The notes under the pieces were generated by a model. That model was not told where the DNA came from and ran no database searches. It was given only the letters and a program-made list of their open reading frames with translations. From SZUA-448 sp045593785 (GTDB taxonomy: Bacteria; Bacillota; Clostridia; Lachnospirales; Lachnospiraceae): 64,000 nucleotides of DNA. Position 1 is the first letter of the stretch. Each line of letters begins with the position of its first letter. Positions 43,504-52,778 of this stretch are shown one piece after another. The stretch is from NCBI GenBank assembly GCA_045593785.1, contig JAZNXH010000185.1, positions 1 through 64,000 on the forward strand, read 5' to 3'. Both the position numbers and the translations under genes were made by a program.

Positions 43504-45126
43504 ATGGAACAAAGAAAAAACCAATATCTTGTTCAAGGAAGTATTCTGGCCGTAGCCTCAATTATTACAAGAATCATCGGAATGTTATATAAGATTCCGA
43601 TGACCCATATGATCGGAAGTGAAGGTATGGCATATTACAATACTGCTTATGAGATATATAGTATTGTTTTGATTTTATCTTCCTTGAGTATCCCGCTTGC
43701 ATTATCAAAGTTGATTTCCGCAAGAGAGGAGAATAAAGAATATCGGACATCCGGAAGAATATTCCGGCTTACTATGATGCTTGCATGCGCTACTGGTGGA
43801 ATTGCATCACTGGTAATATGGTTTGGTGCCGGTTATTTTGCCGAGCTTACAGGATATCCAAGCGCAAAGTATCCGCTTCGTATTTTAGCGCCGACTATAT
43901 TTATCGTTGCAGTATTAGGTGTATTACGTGGATTTTTCCAGGGTAGAAAAACAATGCTTCCGACCGCTCTGTCACAGATTATTGAGCAAATTGTGAATGC
44001 AGTTATTAGTATTCTGGCAGCATATTTACTGATGAAAGCGTTCATAGGAGACGATTCACAAGCATCAAGAGGAGCAGCCGGCGGAACACTTGGGACCTTG
44101 TGCGGTGCCGCTGCGGGAACTTTATTTCTCGGATTTGTATTTTATTTGAACAAAGATTATGTCAAGCGAAAAGAAGCACAGGATGTAAATTCAAAAAATG
44201 AGTCCACTTTTGAACTGATAAAAGCAATTTGCCTGACACTGTTTCCGATTATTCTCAGTCAGACCGTTTATCAAATCAGTGGTATTTTAGATATTAGTAT
44301 TTTCGGAAATTATATGGAATCCATTGGTGTTTCCGAAAGTAATAGTGCGGTCTTACAAGAAGCGTATACGAATAAATACAGACAGTTGACGAATGTTCCG
44401 GTTGCAATTGCATCGGCTTTAAGTGCAGCGATTGTGCCATCTTTATCGGCTTCATTTCAAGTAAAAAATGTTCTGGACATACGAAAAAAGATTCATTCGT
44501 CCATCAAGATGAACATGATTATTGCAATTCCTGCTGCCGTTGGTATGGGAGTATTGGGACCGCAGCTGATTCAGTTGTTATATAAAGATACATCAATATT
44601 AAGTGGAAATCTGTTACGGATTGGATCGGTAGCGATTGTATTTTTCGCATATTCAACAATGACAAACGGAATACTTCAGGGACTTGGGAGATTAAGAACC
44701 CCGGTTGTTCATGCTGCAGTATCCTTGGCAATCCACATTGGAATGTTATATTTTATGCTGCACATATTACAATTGAATGTATATTCTATGGTGATTGGTA
44801 ATGTTAGTTTTGCCTTTATTGTTTGTATTTTGAATTGGACTTCGATTCAACATATTGCAGGATACAAACAGGAAATCAGGACAAGCTTTGTTTTGCCCAC
44901 AATTGCTGCAATTGCGATGGGCTTTGTCACATATTTTGGCTATAAATTTTTGCATTACCTGACATCAAGTAATTTTGTTGCCACCTTATTTTCTATGGTA
45001 TTAGCTGTTATCGTTTATTTTGTTTTATTATTCTTACTTAAGACATTAACAAAAGAGGAATTATTGGATTATCCAATGGGTGCAAGAATTTATCGCTTGT
45101 GCAGAAAAATGAAATTAATGAAATAA
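43504..45126 (+). CDS. MVF-family lipid flippase (MurJ/YtgP/SpoVB-like)
   Basis: 540 residues with about 14 membrane helices. The N-terminus Q-G-S-I-L-A-V-A-S-I-I-T-R-I-I-G-M-L-Y-K is typical of the YtgP/SpoVB group. A-P-T-I-F-I-V-A-V-L-G-V-L-R-G-F-F-Q-G and N-G-I-L-Q-G-L-G are present. Relatives flip lipid II or serve spore cortex synthesis. The sequence does not tell the vegetative MurJ role from the SpoVB role. Confidence 0.88.
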   Translation: MEQRKNQYLVQGSILAVASIITRIIGMLYKIPMTHMIGSEGMAYYNTAYEIYSIVLILSSLSIPLALSKLISAREENKEYRTSGRIFRLTMMLACATGGIASLVIWFGAGYFAELTGYPSAKYPLRILAPTIFIVAVLGVLRGFFQGRKTMLPTALSQIIEQIVNAVISILAAYLLMKAFIGDDSQASRGAAGGTLGTLCGAAAGTLFLGFVFYLNKDYVKRKEAQDVNSKNESTFELIKAICLTLFPIILSQTVYQISGILDISIFGNYMESIGVSESNSAVLQEAYTNKYRQLTNVPVAIASALSAAIVPSLSASFQVKNVLDIRKKIHSSIKMNMIIAIPAAVGMGVLGPQLIQLLYKDTSILSGNLLRIGSVAIVFFAYSTMTNGILQGLGRLRTPVVHAAVSLAIHIGMLYFMLHILQLNVYSMVIGNVSFAFIVCILNWTSIQHIAGYKQEIRTSFVLPTIAAIAMGFVTYFGYKFLHYLTSSNFVATLFSMVLAVIVYFVLLFLLKTLTKEELLDYPMGARIYRLCRKMKLMK

Positions 45127-45185
45127 TATGTTTCTGATATAAAATATTGGTCAATACTCTCTGTAAAACGATAGGGGGGGAGTAT

Positions 45186-45851
45186 ATGAAACGTTTTTTT
45201 GTATCATTTTTGGGAATCTTATCAGTGATTGTGTTTTTTACACTTTGCTATTATGTTTCGTTTCTTAATATTTCACGTCAATTAGAGAGAAAAAAACAAG
45301 AACAGGATACGAACATACAAAAAATTGTTCTGTCACAGGAGGAACAGAATCGTTATCCGACAGTATTATCGGAATCCTCACAATCTGCAGAAGTAACAAT
45401 TGAGAATGGGATTATTACAGCCGATACTGTTTGTATTTATGAAATTGTTGATATCAGTACCGGCGAGAAAATCCGGTATGAGACAAAACCAGGGGCAGAT
45501 ATGGCTGGCTTATCACGTGAACAGCTAATAAATAAGCTGGAGAAATACATGAGTAATCTTTCTCTTGCTGAATATGAAGATGGTTTGGTTTTGTGTGAGC
45601 TTGTTTCATTTTCCCCGAAACAAGTTGTGATTCAGAAAGTTTATGATCGTCGTAAGGTGCAATTTAAGTATGTTGTTACGATAAAAAATAATGAAGTGAT
45701 TGTATATTATAGTGATTACAGAACTGTCTATGAATATACCGGCATTTCAGCAGATGGACTCACAGAAGAAATTTATTTGGCACTCACGGATGGTGTACAA
45801 GTAAAAAATATAGAGGAACTATATGATTATTTGTCCGGAATAACAAGTTGA
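45186..45851 (+). CDS. Single-pass membrane protein, weak BofC-like C-terminus
   Basis: 221 residues. One N-terminal membrane helix (about 5-27), then a predicted extracytoplasmic domain. The C-terminal 45 residues (E-E-I-Y-L-A-L-T-D-G-V-Q-V-K-N-I-E-E-L-Y) faintly recall the end of BofC, a forespore regulator of SpoIVB. I do not recognise the middle part. The ATG at 45186 follows a run of seven G; the frame is open upstream to 45147. The neighbours are a SpoVB-like flippase and a flavoprotein. Confidence 0.65.
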   Translation: MKRFFVSFLGILSVIVFFTLCYYVSFLNISRQLERKKQEQDTNIQKIVLSQEEQNRYPTVLSESSQSAEVTIENGIITADTVCIYEIVDISTGEKIRYETKPGADMAGLSREQLINKLEKYMSNLSLAEYEDGLVLCELVSFSPKQVVIQKVYDRRKVQFKYVVTIKNNEVIVYYSDYRTVYEYTGISADGLTEEIYLALTDGVQVKNIEELYDYLSGITS

Positions 45852-45876
45852 ACTACGGACAGGACAAGGAAAAACA

Positions 45877-47094
45877 ATGCAGGAGATAATTGTAATTGGT
45901 GGCGGAGCATCCGGAATGACAGCGGCAATTTGTGCTGCAAGAACAGGAGCCCGTGTTCTTTTAATTGAAAAAGGTAAAAAACTCGGTCGGAAGATTGCAG
46001 CAAGCGGAAACGGAAAATGCAATCTTACAAATGCCGATATTTCAACAAAACACTATCATAACGCGTATCAAGAAAAATTAGAGCAAATTCTTGAACAAGC
46101 AGATCTGGATACTGTGCTTACATTTATGAACAGTATTGGTATCCGATGTAAAGAAAAACGCGGCTATTACTATCCAATGTCGGAACAAGCAGCGGTAGTT
46201 GTCCAGATGTTGCAGGCTGAATTAGAGCATTTACGAGTTAAGATAATTTATGAGGAACGCCTGGTAGATGTTTTACACAATGATGACGGGTCATTTCGTA
46301 TTATTACAGATAAATCCGCTTATTTTGCCCGAAAAGTTATTTTTTCTTGTGGCGGACTGGCAGCCGGCAAACTTGGAGCAGAAGGTACAGGGTATCAGTT
46401 GTTAAAAAAACTCGGACATACCATCGTTGATCCCACTCCTGCACTGGTACAAATTACAGCAAAGGAACGGTACATAAAGAAGATATCAGGAGTGCGAACA
46501 GAAGCAAAAATCCGTTTGTCTATAGAAAACGATTCTTATTCGGAAGAAGGCGAGATAATTTTTACGGATAATGGCATCTCCGGTATTCCGGTATTTCAAT
46601 TAAGCAGATTTGTTACGGATGCAATTAAAAAGAATCGCAGTATTAAGTTATTGGTTAATGTTTTACCGCAGGTGAATACTGAAAAAGTTTTCAATGATCT
46701 TTTAAGTTTCGTACAATACAATCCGGATCTTCCTTTTGAATATCTGTTTCGAAGTTTGTGCAATCATAAATTGGTATATGCAATTATTTGTGAATTGGGA
46801 CTTGTGGCAGATATGCCATGTAAAGCCATAAAGCAATCTGATATGAAACGTTTGTTTAATGTGTTGCAGAATCTTGAATTTACGGTTACAGGCACAAATG
46901 GGTTTGAATTTGCACAAGTAACACGAGGCGGAGTACCATTGCCTGAGATTGATCCGACAACAATGGAATCAAAAAAGCATCCCGGGTTATATATTACAGG
47001 TGAACTGTTGGATATTGATGGTATTTGCGGCGGATACAATTTGCACTTTGCCTGGGCAAGTGGCATGATTGCGGGGAAGGCCGCTGGTATGTGA
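45877..47094 (+). CDS. HI0933-family NAD(P)/FAD-dependent oxidoreductase (YhiN/BaiN type)
   Basis: 405 residues. The FAD dinucleotide motif G-G-G-A-S-G-M-T-A-A is at about 7-16, the family motif G-R-K-I-A-A-S-G-N-G-K-C-N-L-T-N is near 39-54, and the C-terminal FAD contact reads G-E-L-L-D-I-D-G-I-C-G-G-Y-N-L. HI0933 proteins are mostly uncharacterised; BaiN of Clostridium scindens, a bile-acid gene, belongs here, but no bai genes are in this window, so that role should not be assumed. Confidence 0.88.
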   Translation: MQEIIVIGGGASGMTAAICAARTGARVLLIEKGKKLGRKIAASGNGKCNLTNADISTKHYHNAYQEKLEQILEQADLDTVLTFMNSIGIRCKEKRGYYYPMSEQAAVVVQMLQAELEHLRVKIIYEERLVDVLHNDDGSFRIITDKSAYFARKVIFSCGGLAAGKLGAEGTGYQLLKKLGHTIVDPTPALVQITAKERYIKKISGVRTEAKIRLSIENDSYSEEGEIIFTDNGISGIPVFQLSRFVTDAIKKNRSIKLLVNVLPQVNTEKVFNDLLSFVQYNPDLPFEYLFRSLCNHKLVYAIICELGLVADMPCKAIKQSDMKRLFNVLQNLEFTVTGTNGFEFAQVTRGGVPLPEIDPTTMESKKHPGLYITGELLDIDGICGGYNLHFAWASGMIAGKAAGM

Positions 47095-47119
47095 TAAATA
47101 TAATGAAAGGTGTTGTATC

Positions 47120-48739
47120 ATGTTTCGAATTGAACAGATGAATTTGCCAATTATATATTCGGAAGCAGATATGGTAAAAGAAATTTGTAAAAGTCTGAAG
47201 ATATCCGAACATGAGATTGTATCGTATCATATTATACGTCGTTCCTTGGATGCCAGAAAAAAGTCGGACATTCATTATTCTTTTGTTATTGATGTCCAAG
47301 TGAAAAATGTAAAAAAGATAGAAAAACAGTTGTCAAAGTTAAAAAAAGTATCGCTTTCTCAAGAAACGAAATATCAGTATCGGATTACCGGTATGAATCG
47401 GATGAAAGAACGTCCGGTTGTGGTAGGAGCAGGACCTGCAGGGCTGTTTTGTGCATATAATCTGGCAAAAGCAGGATATCGTCCGATTCTGATTGATCGT
47501 GGTGATACGATTGAACGTCGGACTACACAAGTAGAGAAGTTTTGGAGAGAGAATACCCTTGACGTAGAATCAAATGTTCAGTTTGGTGAGGGAGGTGCGG
47601 GCACGTATTCCGATGGTAAGTTGAATACGATGGTAAAAGATACTTATGGCAGAATCAAGGAGGTGTTAAGTACGTTCGTTGATTTTGGCGCACCACCCGA
47701 GATTTTGTACATCAATAAGCCTCATATTGGAACAGATAAATTACGGTATGTTATTCAGAACATGCGCGAAGAGATAGAAAAATTGGGCGGAAGCTGTTTG
47801 TTCCGTACAAAGCTCACTAGTTTTGTTACTACTGAGGAGTTGGAAACAAATAAGAACTGCTTAACAGCAATTGAATTAAATGGTAATGAACAGATAAAGT
47901 GTGATACCCTTGTTTTGGCACTTGGCCACAGTGCACGCGATACATTTGAGATGTTGCATCAAAAAAATATTTTGATGGAACGAAAAGCATTTGCAATTGG
48001 TGTCCGCGTGGAGCATCCGCAACAGTTAATAAATATAAACCAGTATGGAGATATGCACGATCTGTTACCCGCTGCTGACTACAAACTTACACATACCACT
48101 GAGCAGGGAAGAGGCGTATATTCATTTTGTATGTGTCCGGGCGGCTTTGTAGTGAATGCTTCGTCTGAATCCGGCAGGTTGGCTGTGAATGGCATGAGTA
48201 ATTATGACCGTGCTGAAATAAACGCAAATAGTGCGATTGTTGTAACTGTGAAACCGGAGGATTTTGATTATTATGGACAGAATGTCGATAACCCACTTGC
48301 AGGCATGGTGTTTCAACGAAAGTTGGAAGAACTGGCATATAATGCCGGTGGCGGATTGATTCCGGCACAGCTGTATCAGGATTTTGAAATGCAAAAAAAG
48401 ACTACTTCTCTTGGTGATATCATACCGAATACAAAAGGCGCATATCAATTTGCTAATTTACATGAGTGCCTTCCGGACTTTATATGTTCCTCAATTATTG
48501 AGAGCATGCCTGTCTTTGCTCAAAAAATACCGGGATTTGATCGCTCTGATGTCATAATGGAAGGTGTAGAGTCAAGAACTTCATCACCGATTCGAATGAT
48601 AAGGGATGAAAATCTTGAATCTAATATCAGTGGGATATATCCTTGTGGCGAAGGGGCCGGTTATGCCGGCGGAATTGTATCTGCAGCAGTGGATGGCTTA
48701 CGTGTGTTTGAAGCAATTATTAGTAAATATTGTCCTTAA
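47120..48739 (+). CDS. Uncharacterised FAD-dependent dehydrogenase (COG2509-like)
   Basis: 539 residues. A distinctive N-terminal domain (1-95) has R-R-S-L-D-A-R-K-K-S-D-I-H-Y-S-F. The FAD-binding motif G-A-G-P-A-G-L-F-C-A follows (about 103-112), then Q-F-G-E-G-G-A-G-T-Y-S-D-G-K-L and a C-terminal P-C-G-E-G-A-G-Y-A-G-G-I. A relative of geranylgeranyl-reductase-like and HI0933-like flavoproteins; the substrate is unknown. The start at 47120 is chosen from GAAAGG; the longer frame overlaps the previous gene. Confidence 0.87.
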   Translation: MFRIEQMNLPIIYSEADMVKEICKSLKISEHEIVSYHIIRRSLDARKKSDIHYSFVIDVQVKNVKKIEKQLSKLKKVSLSQETKYQYRITGMNRMKERPVVVGAGPAGLFCAYNLAKAGYRPILIDRGDTIERRTTQVEKFWRENTLDVESNVQFGEGGAGTYSDGKLNTMVKDTYGRIKEVLSTFVDFGAPPEILYINKPHIGTDKLRYVIQNMREEIEKLGGSCLFRTKLTSFVTTEELETNKNCLTAIELNGNEQIKCDTLVLALGHSARDTFEMLHQKNILMERKAFAIGVRVEHPQQLININQYGDMHDLLPAADYKLTHTTEQGRGVYSFCMCPGGFVVNASSESGRLAVNGMSNYDRAEINANSAIVVTVKPEDFDYYGQNVDNPLAGMVFQRKLEELAYNAGGGLIPAQLYQDFEMQKKTTSLGDIIPNTKGAYQFANLHECLPDFICSSIIESMPVFAQKIPGFDRSDVIMEGVESRTSSPIRMIRDENLESNISGIYPCGEGAGYAGGIVSAAVDGLRVFEAIISKYCP

Positions 48740-48768
48740 AAGACAATTATATAAGAATGGAGAATGTT

Positions 48769-48975
48769 ATGGCAATTACAGATGAACAGATTAAAAGAAT
48801 TAATGAATTGTACAATAAGGCGAAGAGCGAAGGGTTAACAGAAGAAGAGAAAGCAGAACAGCAGTTGTTACGCAATGAATACATCGCTTCTTTTCGAGCA
48901 AATCTCAGAGGAACATTGGATCGTATTGAAATTGTGAATCCGGATGGTAGTAAAACAAAACTTGAGAAAAAATAG
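48769..48975 (+). CDS. DUF896 (YnzC-like) small protein
   Basis: 68 residues, entirely the DUF896 domain: D-E-Q-I-K-R-I-N-E-L-Y-N-K-A-K, then L-T-E-E-E-K-A-E-Q-Q and R-N-E-Y-I-A-S-F-R-A-N-L. YnzC of Bacillus is SOS-linked, in the division region; here the gene lies between a flavoprotein and a folate gene, so no such role is implied. GGAGA precedes the ATG. Confidence 0.9.
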   Translation: MAITDEQIKRINELYNKAKSEGLTEEEKAEQQLLRNEYIASFRANLRGTLDRIEIVNPDGSKTKLEKK

Positions 48976-48976
48976 T

Positions 48977-49543
48977 ATGTGTATGACCAAAAAAGAATTA
49001 CGTAATCAATACCGCAAAATCAGAAGTGAACTGAATCGTGAGACACTTATTTCAGAGAGCAGAAATGTGTGTCACCAGATATGCGCTATGGATGCATATC
49101 GGAATGCAGATGCTGTTTTTGTATATTTGTCATTTGGTGATGAGTTGATGACAGACGAAATAATACGTACTGCATTTTGTAATCATAAAATTGTTGCAGT
49201 TCCGAAGATTATTGATAATACAATGTGTTTTGGAATGATACAGCCTGAGACTGTATACCGGGATAATCGTTATGGAATTGCTGAACCCGTGGAACTTCAG
49301 ATTGTTGTTCCGGAGGCGTTTTCACAGTCATTATTGATTCTTCCGGGATTATGTTATGACAAGAATAACGGACGGATTGGTTATGGCGGTGGTTACTATG
49401 ATCGATATATTGCAGAACATAAAGAGTGTTTTGGACTAACAGTAATATCGGCAGCATTATCCTGTCAATATTATTCCGGCGTGATTCCGATGGAAACATA
49501 TGATATCCGACCGGATTTTGTTGTATATCCAAACCATATTTGA
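48977..49543 (+). CDS. 5-formyltetrahydrofolate cyclo-ligase
   Basis: 188 residues; converts 5-formyl-THF to 5,10-methenyl-THF with ATP and so rescues the stored folate. The basic N-terminal helix K-K-E-L-R-N-Q-Y-R-K-I-R, the P-G-L-C-Y-D motif and G-R-I-G-Y-G-G-G-Y-Y-D-R-Y are family signatures. ATGs at 48977 and 48983 are in frame and the RBS is weak. It starts one base after the DUF896 stop. Confidence 0.92.
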   Translation: MCMTKKELRNQYRKIRSELNRETLISESRNVCHQICAMDAYRNADAVFVYLSFGDELMTDEIIRTAFCNHKIVAVPKIIDNTMCFGMIQPETVYRDNRYGIAEPVELQIVVPEAFSQSLLILPGLCYDKNNGRIGYGGGYYDRYIAEHKECFGLTVISAALSCQYYSGVIPMETYDIRPDFVVYPNHI

Positions 49544-49578
49544 TCTTTCAAGCAGATAAAACGAGGACTACAGTTAAT

Positions 49579-51033
49579 ATGAACTTAATGACTGAAAAAC
49601 AGAAATTTTTAGAGTTGGTTAATAGCGCCCCCATCCATGAGCCGGACAGGCAACAATATTTTATGGGATTGTTGCGGACAATCATGGAAGCAAAGACGAA
49701 CAAGTTAGGGCGCATGCTTACATATCATATCGAAACTTTTGGCTGTCAGATGAACGCCAAAGATTCGGAAAAACTTGCAGGAATTCTTGAAAATATCGGA
49801 TATGTTGAAACAGATACCGAAAAAGCGGATCTGGTTCTGTATAACACTTGTACTGTCCGTGAAAATGCAAATTCAAGAGTGTATGGAAGAATCGGATATC
49901 TTGGAAAACAGAAAAAATCGAATCCGGATATGAAAATAATATTGTGCGGATGCATGATGCAGGAAGCACATGTGATCGAAAAAATCAAAGCCAGTTATCG
50001 TTTTGTTAATGTAATTTTCGGAACTCATAATATTTTCAAGCTTGCAGAGCTTTTATATCGAAACGAATTCGAAAAACAGGTGATTGATATTTGGGATGGT
50101 ACCGATCAGATTGTTGAAGATCTTCCCAGTGCGAGAAAATTTTCATTTAAGGCCGGTGTGAATATTATGTATGGCTGCAACAATTTTTGCAGTTATTGTA
50201 TTGTCCCATATGTTCGCGGGCGTGAACGAAGCAGAAAACCGGATGATATTATTAATGAAATCAAAAAAATCACAGCAGAAGGCGTAAGTGAAATTATGCT
50301 GCTGGGTCAAAATGTGAATTCCTACGGTAAGACACTTGAAACACCAATTACATTTTCTGAACTGTTACGCAAAGTGTGTGAAATTGATTCTGTAAAACGT
50401 GTAAGGTTCATGACATCTCATCCGAAGGACCTTTCAGATGAATTGATTGAGGTGATGGGAAGTGAACCTAAAGTATGCAATCATATGCATCTTCCTTTGC
50501 AGTCCGGCAGTACCCGGCTGTTGAAGATAATGAATCGTCGTTATACAAAAGAAGATTATTTGAGACTGGTGGAAAAATTGCGAGCAAAAAATCCGGATAT
50601 CGCAATTACTACTGATATTATTGTAGGGTTTCCGGGTGAAACAGAAGAAGATTTTAATGAAACATTAGATGTGGTAAGTAAAGTATCTTATCATAGTGCA
50701 TTTACATTTATTTATTCCCCTCGTAGCGGAACACCTGCAGCAGCTATGCCTGACCAGGTTCCGGATGAGATTGTACAGGAACGGTTCCATCGACTTCTGA
50801 AGTGCGTAAATCAAGAATCAACCTTGAATACAAACAAAGCGGTTGGTCAAGTTCAACTTGCGCTGGTAGAAGAGGTGAATCAGCAGATACCCGGATATAT
50901 AACGGGACGTCTGGAAAACAATTTATTGGTACATTTTCCCGGATGTGAGAATGATCTCGGGCAATATATTCCGGTCAAACTTTTAGAAGCAAAAGGATTT
51001 TATTATCTCGGTGAAAAAACTAATATCTTGTAG
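49579..51033 (+). CDS. miaB: tRNA-2-methylthio-N6-dimethylallyladenosine synthase MiaB
   Basis: 484 residues; radical SAM methylthiotransferase acting at A37. An N-terminal extension (1-50) precedes the UPF0004 domain (F-G-C-Q-M-N-A-K-D-S-E). The radical SAM motif is G-C-N-N-F-C-S-Y-C-I-V-P-Y-V-R-G-R-E (C-x3-C-x2-C), followed by a C-terminal TRAM domain. The ATG at 49579 follows GAGGA by 11 bases; the frame is open to a TTG at 49540 that overlaps the previous gene. Confidence 0.95.
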   Translation: MNLMTEKQKFLELVNSAPIHEPDRQQYFMGLLRTIMEAKTNKLGRMLTYHIETFGCQMNAKDSEKLAGILENIGYVETDTEKADLVLYNTCTVRENANSRVYGRIGYLGKQKKSNPDMKIILCGCMMQEAHVIEKIKASYRFVNVIFGTHNIFKLAELLYRNEFEKQVIDIWDGTDQIVEDLPSARKFSFKAGVNIMYGCNNFCSYCIVPYVRGRERSRKPDDIINEIKKITAEGVSEIMLLGQNVNSYGKTLETPITFSELLRKVCEIDSVKRVRFMTSHPKDLSDELIEVMGSEPKVCNHMHLPLQSGSTRLLKIMNRRYTKEDYLRLVEKLRAKNPDIAITTDIIVGFPGETEEDFNETLDVVSKVSYHSAFTFIYSPRSGTPAAAMPDQVPDEIVQERFHRLLKCVNQESTLNTNKAVGQVQLALVEEVNQQIPGYITGRLENNLLVHFPGCENDLGQYIPVKLLEAKGFYYLGEKTNIL

Positions 51034-51056
51034 TATTTTCATGGATTTCATTATTT

Positions 51057-51075
51057 TTTATACAAAATGTATAAA
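51057..51075. repeat. AT-rich perfect inverted repeat upstream of rny
   Basis: TTTATAC (51057-51063) and GTATAAA (51069-51075) around AAAAT, shortly before the rny promoter. It lacks GC pairs for a terminator and could be an operator; function unknown. Confidence 0.5.
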
Positions 51076-51089
51076 TTCATTCATTTTAC

Positions 51090-51116
51090 TTGACAGGACA
51101 TGTGAAAAAGTATAAA
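51090..51116 (+). promoter_or_regulatory. Possible sigma-A promoter of rny
   Basis: TTGACA at 51090-51095 and TATAAA at 51111-51116. The 15-base spacer is short, so the promoter may be weak or regulated. Confidence 0.5.
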
Positions 51117-51154
51117 CTTTATATGTTGTATTATGTACAATGAAAATTGAATAA

Positions 51155-51167
51155 AGGAGGTGCTCCT
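51155..51167 (+). promoter_or_regulatory. RBS-sequestering hairpin of rny
   Basis: AGGAG (51155-51159) pairs with CTCCT (51163-51167) around a three-base loop. This covers the GGAGG ribosome-binding site just before the GTG start, so initiation may be held low or regulated. Confidence 0.6.
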
Positions 51168-52724
51168 GTGAATGAAGTTTTAAAGATCGTTATTGCATGT
51201 GCATTAACGGCGATCGTTGTTGCTTTCGTTGCTTGGAAACTTGCTATTGCGTACAGGCTTAAGGTTGTTGAAGCCAAGACATGCACGGCAGAAGAAAAAG
51301 CAAGAGAAATCATAGATGAGGCATTAAAAACTGCTGAAACTAAGAAAAAAGAAGCTCTGCTGGAAGCGAAGGAAGAAGCGTTAAAGAACAAGAATGAACT
51401 TGAACGCGAAACCAAAGAGCGGAGAGCCGAGTTGCAGCGTTACGAGAAACGAGTTCTGCAGAAGGAAGAGACTCTTGACCGTAAGACAGAAGCTTTGGAG
51501 AAAAAAGAAGCAAAGCTGAATCAGGCGGAACAGGATCTTGAAAAAACCAGAGCAGAGATCGATACTTTTCATCAGAAGCAAGTACAGGAACTGGAAAGAA
51601 TTTCAGGACTTACCTCCGAACAAGCCAAAGAATATCTTATTAAAACTGTTGAAGATGAAGTAAAACATGAAACAGCATTACTTATCAAAAATCTCGAACA
51701 AAAAGCCAGAGATGAAGCAGATAAAAAGGCAAAAGATCTTGTTGTATCTGCAATTCAAAAGTGTGCTGCCGATCACGTAACTGAGACGACTCTTTCTGTT
51801 GTTCAACTTCCGAACGATGAGATGAAGGGTCGTATTATTGGACGTGAAGGCCGTAATATCAGAACGCTTGAGACAATGACGGGCGTTGATCTTATTATTG
51901 ATGACACACCGGAAGCTGTAATTTTATCTGCTTTTGATCCGATCAGAAGAGAGATTGCACGCATTGCTCTGGAAAAATTGATTGTTGACGGACGAATTCA
52001 TCCGGCAAGAATTGAAGAGATGGTTGAGAAAGCCCAAAAAGAAGTGGAAACGATGATTCGTGAAGAAGGTGAAGCTGCAAGCTTAGAAACCGGTGTTCAC
52101 GGTCTGCATCCGGAATTGATTAAGCTTCTTGGTAGAATGAAGTTCCGTACAAGTTACGGACAGAATGCATTAAAGCATTCCATTGAAGTTTCACTTTTGT
52201 CCGGAATTCTTGCGGGTGAGTTGGGCGTTGATGTAAGACTTGCAAAACGTGCCGGATTACTGCACGATATTGGTAAGTCTGTGGATCACGAGATTGAAGG
52301 TACACATGTACAGATTGGTGTCGATATTTGTAAAAAGTACAAAGAGTCCAATATTGTAATCAATGCTGTTGAGTCGCATCACGGTGATGTGGAAGCTCAG
52401 AGTATGATTGCTTGCATTGTTCAGGCTGCTGATACAATTTCTGCAGCAAGACCGGGTGCAAGACGTGAGACACTTGAAACATATACCAAACGTCTCAAAC
52501 AGTTAGAGGATATTTCTAATAGCTTTAAGGGAGTCGAGAAATCTTTCGCAATTCAGGCAGGTCGTGAAGTGAGAGTAATGGTTATACCGGAACAGATCAC
52601 GGATGATGACATGGTTCTGCTTGCAAGAGATTTGTCTAAGAAGATTGAGTCAGAACTTGAATATCCTGGACAAATCAAAGTTAATGTAATCAGAGAATCA
52701 AGAGTTACCGATTACGCAAAATAA
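51168..52724 (+). CDS. rny: Ribonuclease Y
   Basis: 518 residues; membrane-anchored endoribonuclease that starts mRNA decay in Firmicutes. One N-terminal membrane helix (about 3-22), a long charged coiled coil (about 30-200), a KH domain with R-I-I-G-R-E-G-R-N-I-R-T (about 212-223) and an HD domain with G-L-L-H-D-I-G-K-S-V-D-H-E. The GTG at 51168 is preferred over an upstream TTG since it follows GGAGG by seven bases. It has its own terminator. Confidence 0.96.
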   Translation: MNEVLKIVIACALTAIVVAFVAWKLAIAYRLKVVEAKTCTAEEKAREIIDEALKTAETKKKEALLEAKEEALKNKNELERETKERRAELQRYEKRVLQKEETLDRKTEALEKKEAKLNQAEQDLEKTRAEIDTFHQKQVQELERISGLTSEQAKEYLIKTVEDEVKHETALLIKNLEQKARDEADKKAKDLVVSAIQKCAADHVTETTLSVVQLPNDEMKGRIIGREGRNIRTLETMTGVDLIIDDTPEAVILSAFDPIRREIARIALEKLIVDGRIHPARIEEMVEKAQKEVETMIREEGEAASLETGVHGLHPELIKLLGRMKFRTSYGQNALKHSIEVSLLSGILAGELGVDVRLAKRAGLLHDIGKSVDHEIEGTHVQIGVDICKKYKESNIVINAVESHHGDVEAQSMIACIVQAADTISAARPGARRETLETYTKRLKQLEDISNSFKGVEKSFAIQAGREVRVMVIPEQITDDDMVLLARDLSKKIESELEYPGQIKVNVIRESRVTDYAK

Positions 52725-52726
52725 TT

Positions 52727-52758
52727 AAAGAGCCGTAAATTTTACGGCTCTTTCTTTT
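52727..52758 (+). terminator. Rho-independent terminator of rny
   Basis: AAAGAGCCGTAAA (52727-52739) pairs perfectly with TTTACGGCTCTTT (52741-52753), followed by CTTTT. Confidence 0.87.
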
Positions 52759-52778
52759 CGGAAAGGAATAAGTTTTCT

